DNA of 64,000 nucleotides, taken from contig CAKSNY010000005.1 of assembly GCA_934476455.1 (NCBI GenBank), forward strand, positions 1 to 64,000, given 5' to 3'. The position numbers and the translations under genes are program-made. This DNA comes from an uncultured Clostridia bacterium. GTDB lineage: Bacteria > Bacillota > Clostridia > UMGS1883. Below the pieces are notes generated by a model. It did not search any database. It was not told the origin of the DNA and saw only the letters and a program-made list of their open reading frames with translations. Positions 27,111 through 35,746 of this stretch are shown piece by piece. Within the stretch, counting starts at the first letter, position 1, and each line of letters opens with the position of its first letter.

Positions 27111-27137
27111 CGTGAATTATTGTCTATCTTTTATTAT
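27090..27137 (-). terminator. Terminator of the SGNH gene, overlapping operator A
   Basis: Arms of 21 bases (ATAATAAAAGAT..GACAATAA and complement) with a 6-base loop lie just after the stop codon at 27140. The distal arm contains the TTGTCC half-site of operator A. Confidence 0.75.
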
Positions 27138-27139
27138 TA

Positions 27140-29401
27140 TTATTTAATTGTTATTACATCAATTATAGGTTTAAGTGTATCAGCATCAAGAACAAAGAAC
27201 TTAAGATTTGCATTTTCGGGAATGTCACCTTTATTCTTTCCGTTCACCATTATAGCTGAATCAGTGGTATTCTGACCTGCTGTTACCTTATATTCATATT
27301 CTCCGCCTGCTGTTATTTCTGCAGTTTTTAAGTTAGAAATTGAAAGCAGTTGGTCATTTTGATAAAAGGCTATACCAAGAAGTACTTTTCTGGCACCGGT
27401 TCCGGTATTTTTAATGCGCATAACTGTATTTATCCATTTGTCTATATTTGAATAAATCGAGCTAAAAGGAAGGGCTGTACCATTTGGTGCAACAGCAGTA
27501 GTATGATTAAGTACACGCGGAACTGAAATTTCAAGATCAGCATCACTTTCTAAAAGCAAACGTCTTTTTATAACCATATCTGCAGTTTTAAGAGTAAGGC
27601 TTGTGTTTCCCGCCTTTATTGTAGGATTGAAATTCAGTTTTGCATCATTAAAGCTATCATACCCCATGGGTGAATATACATTGTATGTCTGGCGGTATGG
27701 TGTTGTTGATGTGCTGAAATCAGCATCCTCTTTTTGATTATAGAAAAAGCTCTTATAGCACGCGGTTCTGCTTTGCTCGTACTCTCCCCATGAGATTGAG
27801 CTGTTTTGTGCGGTTGTTGCATGCGCAGGGAAATATAATGTTCCTTCTTCTATCCAACCATCCCTACTGTCTGCTTTGCTGTAATATGTTTTTTCAGTCA
27901 GACAGGCATCTATTCCCTCAAGCAGCATTTTTATTGTCTGGCGCTCAGAAACGCTTTTTATTACAACATCATCTAAATAAAAAGTGTTTCCGGCATCTGT
28001 ATACGGTACGCCAAAATAAAACGCATACAATGCATTTTCGCTTGAATTCATTCCCGGCGCTCTGTAGGGAACATCCGTGCATACAAGCTTTTCATTTACA
28101 ATTATGTGATATTTCTTATTTTCTTGGTCTACAATAAGGCGAAATTTATTCCACTCGTCCGCTTTCATACTTAGCACATTGCCAAAGGTCAAAGTGCGAT
28201 CAACATATGCTGCCTTATCAGCATCATAATTTGAACTTACAACAGACATATTAACGCTTGTGTTATTAGCTCTAAGCTCAATATATATTGCTCTTTGCCA
28301 ATTTTTATCTCTTACTTCAATTTTTGCTGACTTATTGGCGGGCACTTTTATCATACTGTCGTAAGAAATAAACCCTGCGCCGTTTAAATTATCCAATGCA
28401 AAATAATCCTGACCCGTGCCATTTTTAAGGCTTTCCCATTTATATGCCTTATTTGTTCCTTCTGTATATACAGATGTTTTATAATTGCCTGCCGTTCCGT
28501 CCGTATTAAAAGGTCTTGTATAATGAGTATTTGTTATTCTTGTTCCATCAGCATTATTTACCGCATTCTGAAAAAATGATTTATAGAAAACCTCACTGTA
28601 ATCAATATTTTCAGCGGTAACACCTGTTTTGATATAATCTTTCAAAAAAGGTGCTTGCTCCGCTATGTATGTTGCAAGAGTAAGCGCACCGCTCGGGCTG
28701 AAATGAGAAGTATCGGAAACATATGAAGATGTTGCACTGTCATATTTTTTCGCATAAAAAGCTTCAAGCTCTCCCTGCGTTTTTGTACTTAACACTTCCT
28801 TAGAATAATTATTTAAATCTATCAGTAAGGTGTCATTTCCCGCTGCTTCTATCATTGCTGCAGGATAGCCGCCCAAAGTATCACCTTGGGTAGCGTAATA
28901 CATCCTTTCAGGCGGGGTTACTAAAACAGGAATTGCACCTTTTGCCTTTGATTCATTAACCATTTTTATAAGATTTTCTTTATATTCTTCAATAGATGAA
29001 GACCATGCCTCTCCTGACGCCTGGTCATTGTGACCAAATTGAATAAATACATAGTCCCCGGCATCAATATTTCCGAGAATCCCTGTCCACTGTTCTTCGT
29101 AAGCCCCTGCGTTTTTCTGACCGAGATTTTGGAGCATACCTTTTGTTGAAAGGCCGCTGATTGCCCAGTTATTTACTGTAACATACTCATTCAAGAGAGC
29201 CTCAAGCGCCTGCCCCCAGCCGGTTATTCCCGTATTTGGATTTTTTGCATAGCTCGCTACGGTGGAGTCACCCAAAAGATGCACCGTAACCCTTGGCAAT
29301 CTTTCTGTATATGCTGCCGATACCGTTACCGCAGTCATCATAGAAAGCACTACCGCAAGCACCGTTACCATACACAAAAGCTTTGAAATGGTTTTTCGCA
29401 T
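27140..29401 (-). CDS. Exported SGNH hydrolase, rhamnogalacturonan acetylesterase-like (CE12-like)
   Basis: The ATG at 29401 is chosen (MRKTISKLL..), with GGAAGGA eight bases upstream; the track start at 29437 and an ATG at 29410 fit worse. A 753-residue protein with signal peptide (cut near VSAA). SGNH blocks: GDST (Ser46), SGLS (block II), GHND (Asn125) and DTSH (Asp230, His233). This is the catalytic set of CE12 esterases, which remove acetyl groups from pectic rhamnogalacturonan. A lamin-G-like domain follows (about 290-490, ending FYLDDVVIKS) and a C-terminal beta-rich region (about 510-750). The gene has its own copy of the regulon promoter. Confidence 0.85.
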   Translation of the reverse strand: MRKTISKLLCMVTVLAVVLSMMTAVTVSAAYTERLPRVTVHLLGDSTVASYAKNPNTGITGWGQALEALLNEYVTVNNWAISGLSTKGMLQNLGQKNAGAYEEQWTGILGNIDAGDYVFIQFGHNDQASGEAWSSSIEEYKENLIKMVNESKAKGAIPVLVTPPERMYYATQGDTLGGYPAAMIEAAGNDTLLIDLNNYSKEVLSTKTQGELEAFYAKKYDSATSSYVSDTSHFSPSGALTLATYIAEQAPFLKDYIKTGVTAENIDYSEVFYKSFFQNAVNNADGTRITNTHYTRPFNTDGTAGNYKTSVYTEGTNKAYKWESLKNGTGQDYFALDNLNGAGFISYDSMIKVPANKSAKIEVRDKNWQRAIYIELRANNTSVNMSVVSSNYDADKAAYVDRTLTFGNVLSMKADEWNKFRLIVDQENKKYHIIVNEKLVCTDVPYRAPGMNSSENALYAFYFGVPYTDAGNTFYLDDVVIKSVSERQTIKMLLEGIDACLTEKTYYSKADSRDGWIEEGTLYFPAHATTAQNSSISWGEYEQSRTACYKSFFYNQKEDADFSTSTTPYRQTYNVYSPMGYDSFNDAKLNFNPTIKAGNTSLTLKTADMVIKRRLLLESDADLEISVPRVLNHTTAVAPNGTALPFSSIYSNIDKWINTVMRIKNTGTGARKVLLGIAFYQNDQLLSISNLKTAEITAGGEYEYKVTAGQNTTDSAIMVNGKNKGDIPENANLKFFVLDADTLKPIIDVITIK

Positions 29402-29458
29402 AAATTTCATTCCTTCCGTTTTAAATATTTTTTTCAATTTGATATTAAGCGTAAGTTC

Positions 29459-29516
29459 ATTCTACCAGCATCCCCTTTATATGTAAATAGACAGAAATGG
29501 GAACACCGGACAATAA
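29459..29516 (-). promoter_or_regulatory. Regulon operator B with promoter of the SGNH gene
   Basis: Minus strand: TTGTCC, 14 bases containing TGTTCCC, TGTCTA (29493-29488), then TTTACA (29487-29482), 17 bases, TAGAAT (29464-29459). Confidence 0.82.
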
Positions 29517-29531
29517 ATCAAAATCCGTAAT

Positions 29532-32500
29532 TTACCACTTAGTTTTTTGCATCAGGTTATTAAGCACGGTTGCCGCCTGCGCACGTGTGGCGCTTCTTTC
29601 GGGAGCAAATTCCCAATCATATATTCCGTTTATAATACCCAGGGCAAAAAGCTCCGTTACAGCCTCCCGTGCGTAGAAGCTAATCTCAGAACTATCTGCA
29701 AACTGCGGGGCAGTGCGTACCTTTTCAAACTTAACACCCGATGCGCACAGTGCACGGTAAATCATTACTGCCATATCCTGACGGCTGACATTTGCGTCTG
29801 CACCAAAGTACCCGTCTGTCTGCCCGTTAATTATGCCGTTTGTTGCGAGGGTGCGTATGTACTGATAGCTCCACCTTGTTTCGGGAACATCCGAAAATGC
29901 AAATTCCTTGTTTTTGGGTCTGATTTCAACTGTGCATGCAAGTAATTTTGCAAATTCCTCACGCGTTACGTTTCTTTCAGGCTCGAAGGTGTTTTCAGTA
30001 ACGCCCTTTACTATTCCATTACGCCAAAGCGCCTTAACCGCATCATATGCCCAGTGGGATGATGATAAATCGCTAAACTCCATCTCAGGCTTTTCTATAG
30101 GTTTAATTTCTATACCGCTGTTTCCGCTGCCGCCCGCGTTAGAGCTGTACCCCGAAACTGTCGGCACCGTTGAAGAAGCTTCATAGCTTGTGGTTGTAGA
30201 TGCCGCCGTCTTTTGCTTAACTGTAAGGGTTAGGTTTTCACTCTTTATTTCTACGCCATTTTGTGCAGTAACGGTAATGTCAACGGTTTTATCACTGCTT
30301 CCCCGCGTTACAATGCCTGAAAGGCTTACCGCACTTTCATCACTGCTGTATGCTATTTTAAGAGCGGAACCAAACTGCGCACTTCCAAGTGATATGTTTC
30401 CCGTAACTGCACCAAGGTTGTGCGCTGCTTTTATCGCCGCAATTGCCGCATTTAAATCCAGCTGCGCCGCCTCTGCAGGATCTATCGCCCTTACCGTAAT
30501 GGGATAATCTCTGCGTATTGTGTCGCTGCCCAGCGACGCTTCAACAGAGAATATTACTTTTTCATCCTTTGCAGGTCTTGTAACCTTACCCTCTATAGAG
30601 ATAACAGATGTGTTATCGGAATAATAGGAATATTTAATTATACTTGAATTTATCTTTGGCATTACAAGGTCTGCACTTATATTCTCAAGCTTATTTGCAG
30701 ACAAAAATTCACGTTCAAACGTATCAATTGCCGTTTGAAGTGCGAGAGGCAATTCATTTTGCTTCAGCATATACATATCATCAAGATAGAATACACTGTC
30801 TTCTGTGTGCTTCCCTGCCGCCATTGAAAGCCGGTATGCACCAAGCTGCTGCGAAGTGCTTGTTTCAAACTTTACATACGGAATACCCATCCATGTGGAG
30901 TAGTCTGTATTGTCATCGGATGTAACCATCTTGCCATCCTCTGACACGCGCACATTATTGATATAGATATGATAACGGCGCGCCTCAGCATCAACCTCAA
31001 AGCGGAAATCAACCCATGTGTTTTTTTCAAAAACCACTTCTTTTGTTACAAGGTATTTACTCTGTCCTTTTTCGTTTATTCCTGCCTGAATTTTCCCGTC
31101 CCTGCAAAAACGTATGGGAAGCTGTACCCCAGTACCCGAGCCCATAACTTCATAAAAGAAAAAGCTGTCAAGAAATTTTTCATCATCATTGTCCGGTATA
31201 TAGAATTTACCGCCTACGACAAGCTGTCCAACATATCCGCTCGATGAGGGTGTGTAGTAAATAAGTTCATCCACACCCGAAACTGCCGTTTTGCCTGCAC
31301 TCTTTAAAAAGCGTATCGCATTTCCCGCTGCTCCGCCCGGTGCAGGATACACCTTTGCCGGTGTATTGGGTGGGAAGTTTGTAAACGAACCTGTACCCTG
31401 TATCGGATCGGCGCCGATTTCAAGTTCGTCGCTGTTGTGATTGTATATTTCGGTATACGCTTTTTCTTCACATATAGTCAGTATAAAGCTCTTTGATGTG
31501 CTATATGCTCCGTTCGAAATATTTGCCGTAAGCATTGTTGTCTGCGCACCGCTTCCGTATGCAGGCGGATTTATCAATGCAACCGTATTCCCTTCGCCAT
31601 TCTGCGTTATGGTAAGGTATCCGTTCGATACAGACCAACCGATACTTGTTCCAAACTTCCAGTCAGTTACAAGATTAAGCGGCAGCGTTACCGCCTTTAT
31701 AGATTCACTGCTGATGTTTGAGAATGAAAGCTCCTCTGCCGCACGCTCTACTTTTTCTTTATCGGATATAAACGGTTTTACGGTAAAGGTGAAGGTTTTT
31801 TCCAGATATGCATAACGCTTACTTATCCTTGCGGTAAGAGTTACGGTCTTTTCCCCTTCGCCTGCATCGGGATTTATGACATTGCCGCCGTTATCGATAA
31901 CATCTTCATCACTTGATACCCAGTTAACCTCTACCCCGCCTTCAAATTCGGTTTGCAAGGCAATATTCCGCGTTATTGCATTTGGGTCTTCTGCCGTAAT
32001 GTAAGCTTCGGTCAAAAGATTATAAACATCATTTACCAAAACATCATCTGACGGGAGCTTTGTAACCGTTACATTAAAATTACGGCTCTGCGTTATGCCC
32101 TCCAACACAGTTTTTGCAGTAATGGTTACTGTTTTATCGCCATCTGTAAATTCGGGCCGTATTATATATGCGACATAGTTTGCAATGCGGATAACATCAG
32201 TGTTATTTGACGACCACGTGATTGCGCTCATATTTACACTGCCTGTTTTATCAAGGCTGTAATCCTTTAAAAGTGTTTCCGGCATTGTGATGGCATCAAG
32301 GTCCTCCTGCATTGTTTTTACAGGGTTTTTAAGCACCTTAAGATTAAACGTAACCGGTAAGCTTTCCCCGTTATAAGAAAGTGTTGCCGTAAGTACTACA
32401 TCAATATTTGTGTCGCCGCGAACAACCGTGCCGTCGCTCTTAATAACATCGGTGTTACTGCTTGACCAGCTGATTGCTGCGCCCTCAATGCTGTAAATAA

Positions 32501-35500
32501 AATACAGTCTGTTTCTGATTGCGTTTGCTTTTTCATATGTTATCAGGCTTAAATCAAGCGCTCCCCTAGCCTTTTGAAGAACGGCCTTTGCAGTAGGATA
32601 TGCTTTAACTGTAAGTACAAAGGTACGTGTGACATCCTGCGCACCTGCTTTACAAAGTGTTGCAGTAAGGATAACAGTTTCATCACTCTCTCCAATTGCA
32701 GGTCTTGTTACAAATCCGTCATTTGTTATAACATCAGTTTTATCAGATTCCCACGAAATTGCAACGCCATCAGGAGCCACAATAGGAAGTATTCGAAGAT
32801 GCTTTGTTATCTCTGTCAGCTTTTCGTAGCTGATACGCTCCTCCGTAAGCCAATTCTTCGCAACTGCGTTGAGGGTATTATCAGCCGTTATACTGTCGCT
32901 CTTTAAAATCTTTAAAGCAAAGCTTTTTGAAAGCTTTGCATTCTGCACCAGTGAGGAGTCATCACTGCAGAAAATTTGTGCCGTCAGCTTCGCTTCCTGC
33001 GTATAGCTGCTGCGTGTTACCTTTCCGTCATCGGTCAGTACGTTTTTGTTATCGCTTTCCCACGTTACGTTTTTTCCTGAAACAATTAGCGGAAGCTCGT
33101 TTAAATCTGCAGTTATCGCGCCAAGAGGCTCGTCTGATATATCCTCTGCCGCTAACTTGTCAGCTATAGCGGTAAGTTCTTCTTCTCTGTCCTTCCAGAT
33201 AGTCACATCGTCAACATGCCACTTACCCTTTGTGCCTTCTTTCTGAATATCAAGCTCTACCGTTGATATATCGCCCCTATCATTAGCCGCGCCCTCGTAA
33301 TAAAAGGCAAGAGGTACGGTATTTATTTTTTCGCCGTCTATATATACATCATAGGTGCGGTTTTGGGTGTCAGCCTCTATTATAAGCTCAAACCATCTAT
33401 CCATCGGAAATTCTCCGAGAGCAGCGGTGCTTTTGTTCCTTCTGGCAGTAATTGTTCCCGCTGAATTAAAGGAAAGATATATCATATATTCTCCGTTAGT
33501 CCAGTAGTTTGAAAGGGCGCTGTCACGCACAACTACGGTAAAGGGCTTGTCGGAAGCTTCCTTTACATTAAGCCGCATCCCGATCTTTACCAATCCCGTA
33601 AGACCTTTAACTTCACCGTCTCTGTTACGAAGAGTAACGTAGGGGCGTTCATTGCCGCTGCTGGAATTAAAGCGGGTAAGCTCCAGCAGGTAGTTATTCA
33701 TTTTATCCGGATCCATAATAAAGTTGGAGGTGTATGTCTTGTTCGCTCTGTCAGTACGATCCCAATTATTGTAACCGTAAACAGTGCTGCCAATCTTTGA
33801 ATTATCAACAGTAAAGTTACTGTAGTGGTGTACTTCCCACGTTTCCTTGAAATTTGCATCCTTTATCGAATACTTGGGAATTATTTCAGGAAGCTCCCGC
33901 GCTACATCCACCGTCACGTTAAATTCCTTCTTTGCCGTTGCCCTTTTAAGACACGCCGCATCTGCATCGGAGATTATATTTGCAGTCAGTGTAACATCCG
34001 TTTTTTCATTGCGTGCATAAACAACACCGTCTTTTGTAATAACATCGGGCAGGCTGCTTTCCCACTCAATCTTATATCCGTTCATTTCGGCAGGAAGATT
34101 AAGGTTTTTTGTTATATTATCAAGGCTTTCTGTGGAAATAACACTGTCTGTCAGCAAATCTTTAAACGCCGCAAAGTCATCTGTGCGGTCTTTCCACAAC
34201 GCTGCATCATCAACATACCACGTGCCGGCAGTTCCTGTTTTTTCAATATTGTATTCAAGAACTGCAACAGTAGAATTATGTGTTGAACTGTAAAAGTCGG
34301 CTGAAACGGAATTTATCTTTACCCCGTCAATATACACGTCATATACCTTTGCCGTTGTGTCAGCCTTTATTTCAAGATGAAACCACTTACCACGCGGATA
34401 TGTTCCTATCTGCGTTTCCTGTGTGGGGGTCTTTACGGATATTTTCCCGTTTTTAAACAGAAGCATAGCAATGTATTTGCCGTTCACCCAGTATTGACTG
34501 CCGGATGCCTGGCTGTCACGAAGTGCAACAGTAAAATTAACGTCGGATTCCACCTTTTCTTTAAGGCGCATACCTGCGTCTACCCTGCCTGACAGAGAAA
34601 CTGCATTGCCTGAGGCATCTCTTGCCACGCTGTACACTGCCTCCTCCTTTTGAGATGCACTCCCCGTATAGGCGGTACGCACCATCTCCATAACACCGTT
34701 TGCAGTATTTTCCGGTTCTTTTATAATGTTTGTGGAAAGAGAATAGAATGAACGGTCTATTCTGTCCCATTTTTGATACTTTCCGTGTATTTGGCACACG
34801 CATTTTCCAAGGATTGCGTCAGCTGCCGTAAAATCACTGTAATGCGCTACATCCCATTCATCTTTAAAATTTCCGCCTACATACGGGTAGAGGCTCTCAT
34901 CAACGGGGGTATCCTCTTCCCCGAAGGTATAAATCTCCACATCATCAATATAAAACACATCATCGCTTTGTGCATTTGCGCCGAAATCTGCACCTGTAAT
35001 ATTCTTCCACGATTTAAATGAAAGATACCCTATATTTGATGCATCATTTGCGGTCTGCGCACTTCCGTTATAAAACGGTACGCCAACTGTATTGAGTTTT
35101 GAATTATCAAGATACACATCAAATGTACGCGAAGCTGTATCAATGATGAAATCAAGCTTAAACCACGTATCCTGTGCGCTGTATTTTCCTAAGCTTACGG
35201 CAGTTTCGCTTGAAGAAGAAGTCGAATAAATATCTCTTTTCGCCCATTTGTTATTTTGCAATGGCTCACGAATTCTCAGGCGTATAATACTCTTTCCGTT
35301 TTCATCCTGAAGATCTATATAAAAGCTTGTCGAATATGTTGCGGCAACATTTACACGCATACTTGCCTTTATCTTTCCGCTGAGCGGTATATTATTTTTC
35401 CTCAGGCTTATGCAGGGAAGCCTCACACCCTCCTCATTATAGGGTGTAACGCTTTTCAAAACATGGTTTGAAGAGTCCTTGGGGTCTGCCACAATCCGGG

Positions 35501-35735
35501 CATACGAGGTTCCGGAGCCTGATGAAGGCGCCCACCCGTTATACGAAAGGGTGCTTATGTCGTTTCCCAGCTTATCGGCTTCAATTGTAAAGTCACTTTT
35601 ATGAAACAATATCCACTTTGCATCATCAGGGGCAATATCTGCCGCACCGCCCAAAAGCGGCGGAATAATTATTACAGAGGCCAACATTGAAAGCACGCAT
35701 ACAAGCGCCGTCATTTTTTTTAATTTCAATTTCAT
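29532..35735 (-). CDS. SLH-anchored surface protein with lamin-G-like and atrophied Ig repeats
   Basis: A 2067-residue protein with a signal peptide. It carries four concanavalin/lamin-G-like domains (about 35-275, 290-520, 605-860 and 1450-1650), each ending in a WYVDD/YIDDVEIY-type strand. About nine repeats of the atrophied bacterial Ig type are interleaved, with the pattern WESSxxDVIxxxGxVxRP..LTATI. Three SLH domains (about 1880-2060) form the C-terminus. No catalytic motif is visible. The many lectin-like domains and the cell-wall anchor suggest capture or scaffolding of polysaccharide on the surface. It is the last gene of a four-gene operon (spacing 11-22 bases) whose promoter is at 42842-42896. 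Confidence 0.82.
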   Translation of the reverse strand: MKLKLKKMTALVCVLSMLASVIIIPPLLGGAADIAPDDAKWILFHKSDFTIEADKLGNDISTLSYNGWAPSSGSGTSYARIVADPKDSSNHVLKSVTPYNEEGVRLPCISLRKNNIPLSGKIKASMRVNVAATYSTSFYIDLQDENGKSIIRLRIREPLQNNKWAKRDIYSTSSSSETAVSLGKYSAQDTWFKLDFIIDTASRTFDVYLDNSKLNTVGVPFYNGSAQTANDASNIGYLSFKSWKNITGADFGANAQSDDVFYIDDVEIYTFGEEDTPVDESLYPYVGGNFKDEWDVAHYSDFTAADAILGKCVCQIHGKYQKWDRIDRSFYSLSTNIIKEPENTANGVMEMVRTAYTGSASQKEEAVYSVARDASGNAVSLSGRVDAGMRLKEKVESDVNFTVALRDSQASGSQYWVNGKYIAMLLFKNGKISVKTPTQETQIGTYPRGKWFHLEIKADTTAKVYDVYIDGVKINSVSADFYSSTHNSTVAVLEYNIEKTGTAGTWYVDDAALWKDRTDDFAAFKDLLTDSVISTESLDNITKNLNLPAEMNGYKIEWESSLPDVITKDGVVYARNEKTDVTLTANIISDADAACLKRATAKKEFNVTVDVARELPEIIPKYSIKDANFKETWEVHHYSNFTVDNSKIGSTVYGYNNWDRTDRANKTYTSNFIMDPDKMNNYLLELTRFNSSSGNERPYVTLRNRDGEVKGLTGLVKIGMRLNVKEASDKPFTVVVRDSALSNYWTNGEYMIYLSFNSAGTITARRNKSTAALGEFPMDRWFELIIEADTQNRTYDVYIDGEKINTVPLAFYYEGAANDRGDISTVELDIQKEGTKGKWHVDDVTIWKDREEELTAIADKLAAEDISDEPLGAITADLNELPLIVSGKNVTWESDNKNVLTDDGKVTRSSYTQEAKLTAQIFCSDDSSLVQNAKLSKSFALKILKSDSITADNTLNAVAKNWLTEERISYEKLTEITKHLRILPIVAPDGVAISWESDKTDVITNDGFVTRPAIGESDETVILTATLCKAGAQDVTRTFVLTVKAYPTAKAVLQKARGALDLSLITYEKANAIRNRLYFIYSIEGAAISWSSSNTDVIKSDGTVVRGDTNIDVVLTATLSYNGESLPVTFNLKVLKNPVKTMQEDLDAITMPETLLKDYSLDKTGSVNMSAITWSSNNTDVIRIANYVAYIIRPEFTDGDKTVTITAKTVLEGITQSRNFNVTVTKLPSDDVLVNDVYNLLTEAYITAEDPNAITRNIALQTEFEGGVEVNWVSSDEDVIDNGGNVINPDAGEGEKTVTLTARISKRYAYLEKTFTFTVKPFISDKEKVERAAEELSFSNISSESIKAVTLPLNLVTDWKFGTSIGWSVSNGYLTITQNGEGNTVALINPPAYGSGAQTTMLTANISNGAYSTSKSFILTICEEKAYTEIYNHNSDELEIGADPIQGTGSFTNFPPNTPAKVYPAPGGAAGNAIRFLKSAGKTAVSGVDELIYYTPSSSGYVGQLVVGGKFYIPDNDDEKFLDSFFFYEVMGSGTGVQLPIRFCRDGKIQAGINEKGQSKYLVTKEVVFEKNTWVDFRFEVDAEARRYHIYINNVRVSEDGKMVTSDDNTDYSTWMGIPYVKFETSTSQQLGAYRLSMAAGKHTEDSVFYLDDMYMLKQNELPLALQTAIDTFEREFLSANKLENISADLVMPKINSSIIKYSYYSDNTSVISIEGKVTRPAKDEKVIFSVEASLGSDTIRRDYPITVRAIDPAEAAQLDLNAAIAAIKAAHNLGAVTGNISLGSAQFGSALKIAYSSDESAVSLSGIVTRGSSDKTVDITVTAQNGVEIKSENLTLTVKQKTAASTTTSYEASSTVPTVSGYSSNAGGSGNSGIEIKPIEKPEMEFSDLSSSHWAYDAVKALWRNGIVKGVTENTFEPERNVTREEFAKLLACTVEIRPKNKEFAFSDVPETRWSYQYIRTLATNGIINGQTDGYFGADANVSRQDMAVMIYRALCASGVKFEKVRTAPQFADSSEISFYAREAVTELFALGIINGIYDWEFAPERSATRAQAATVLNNLMQKTKW

Positions 35736-35746
35736 TGTGCACCCCC

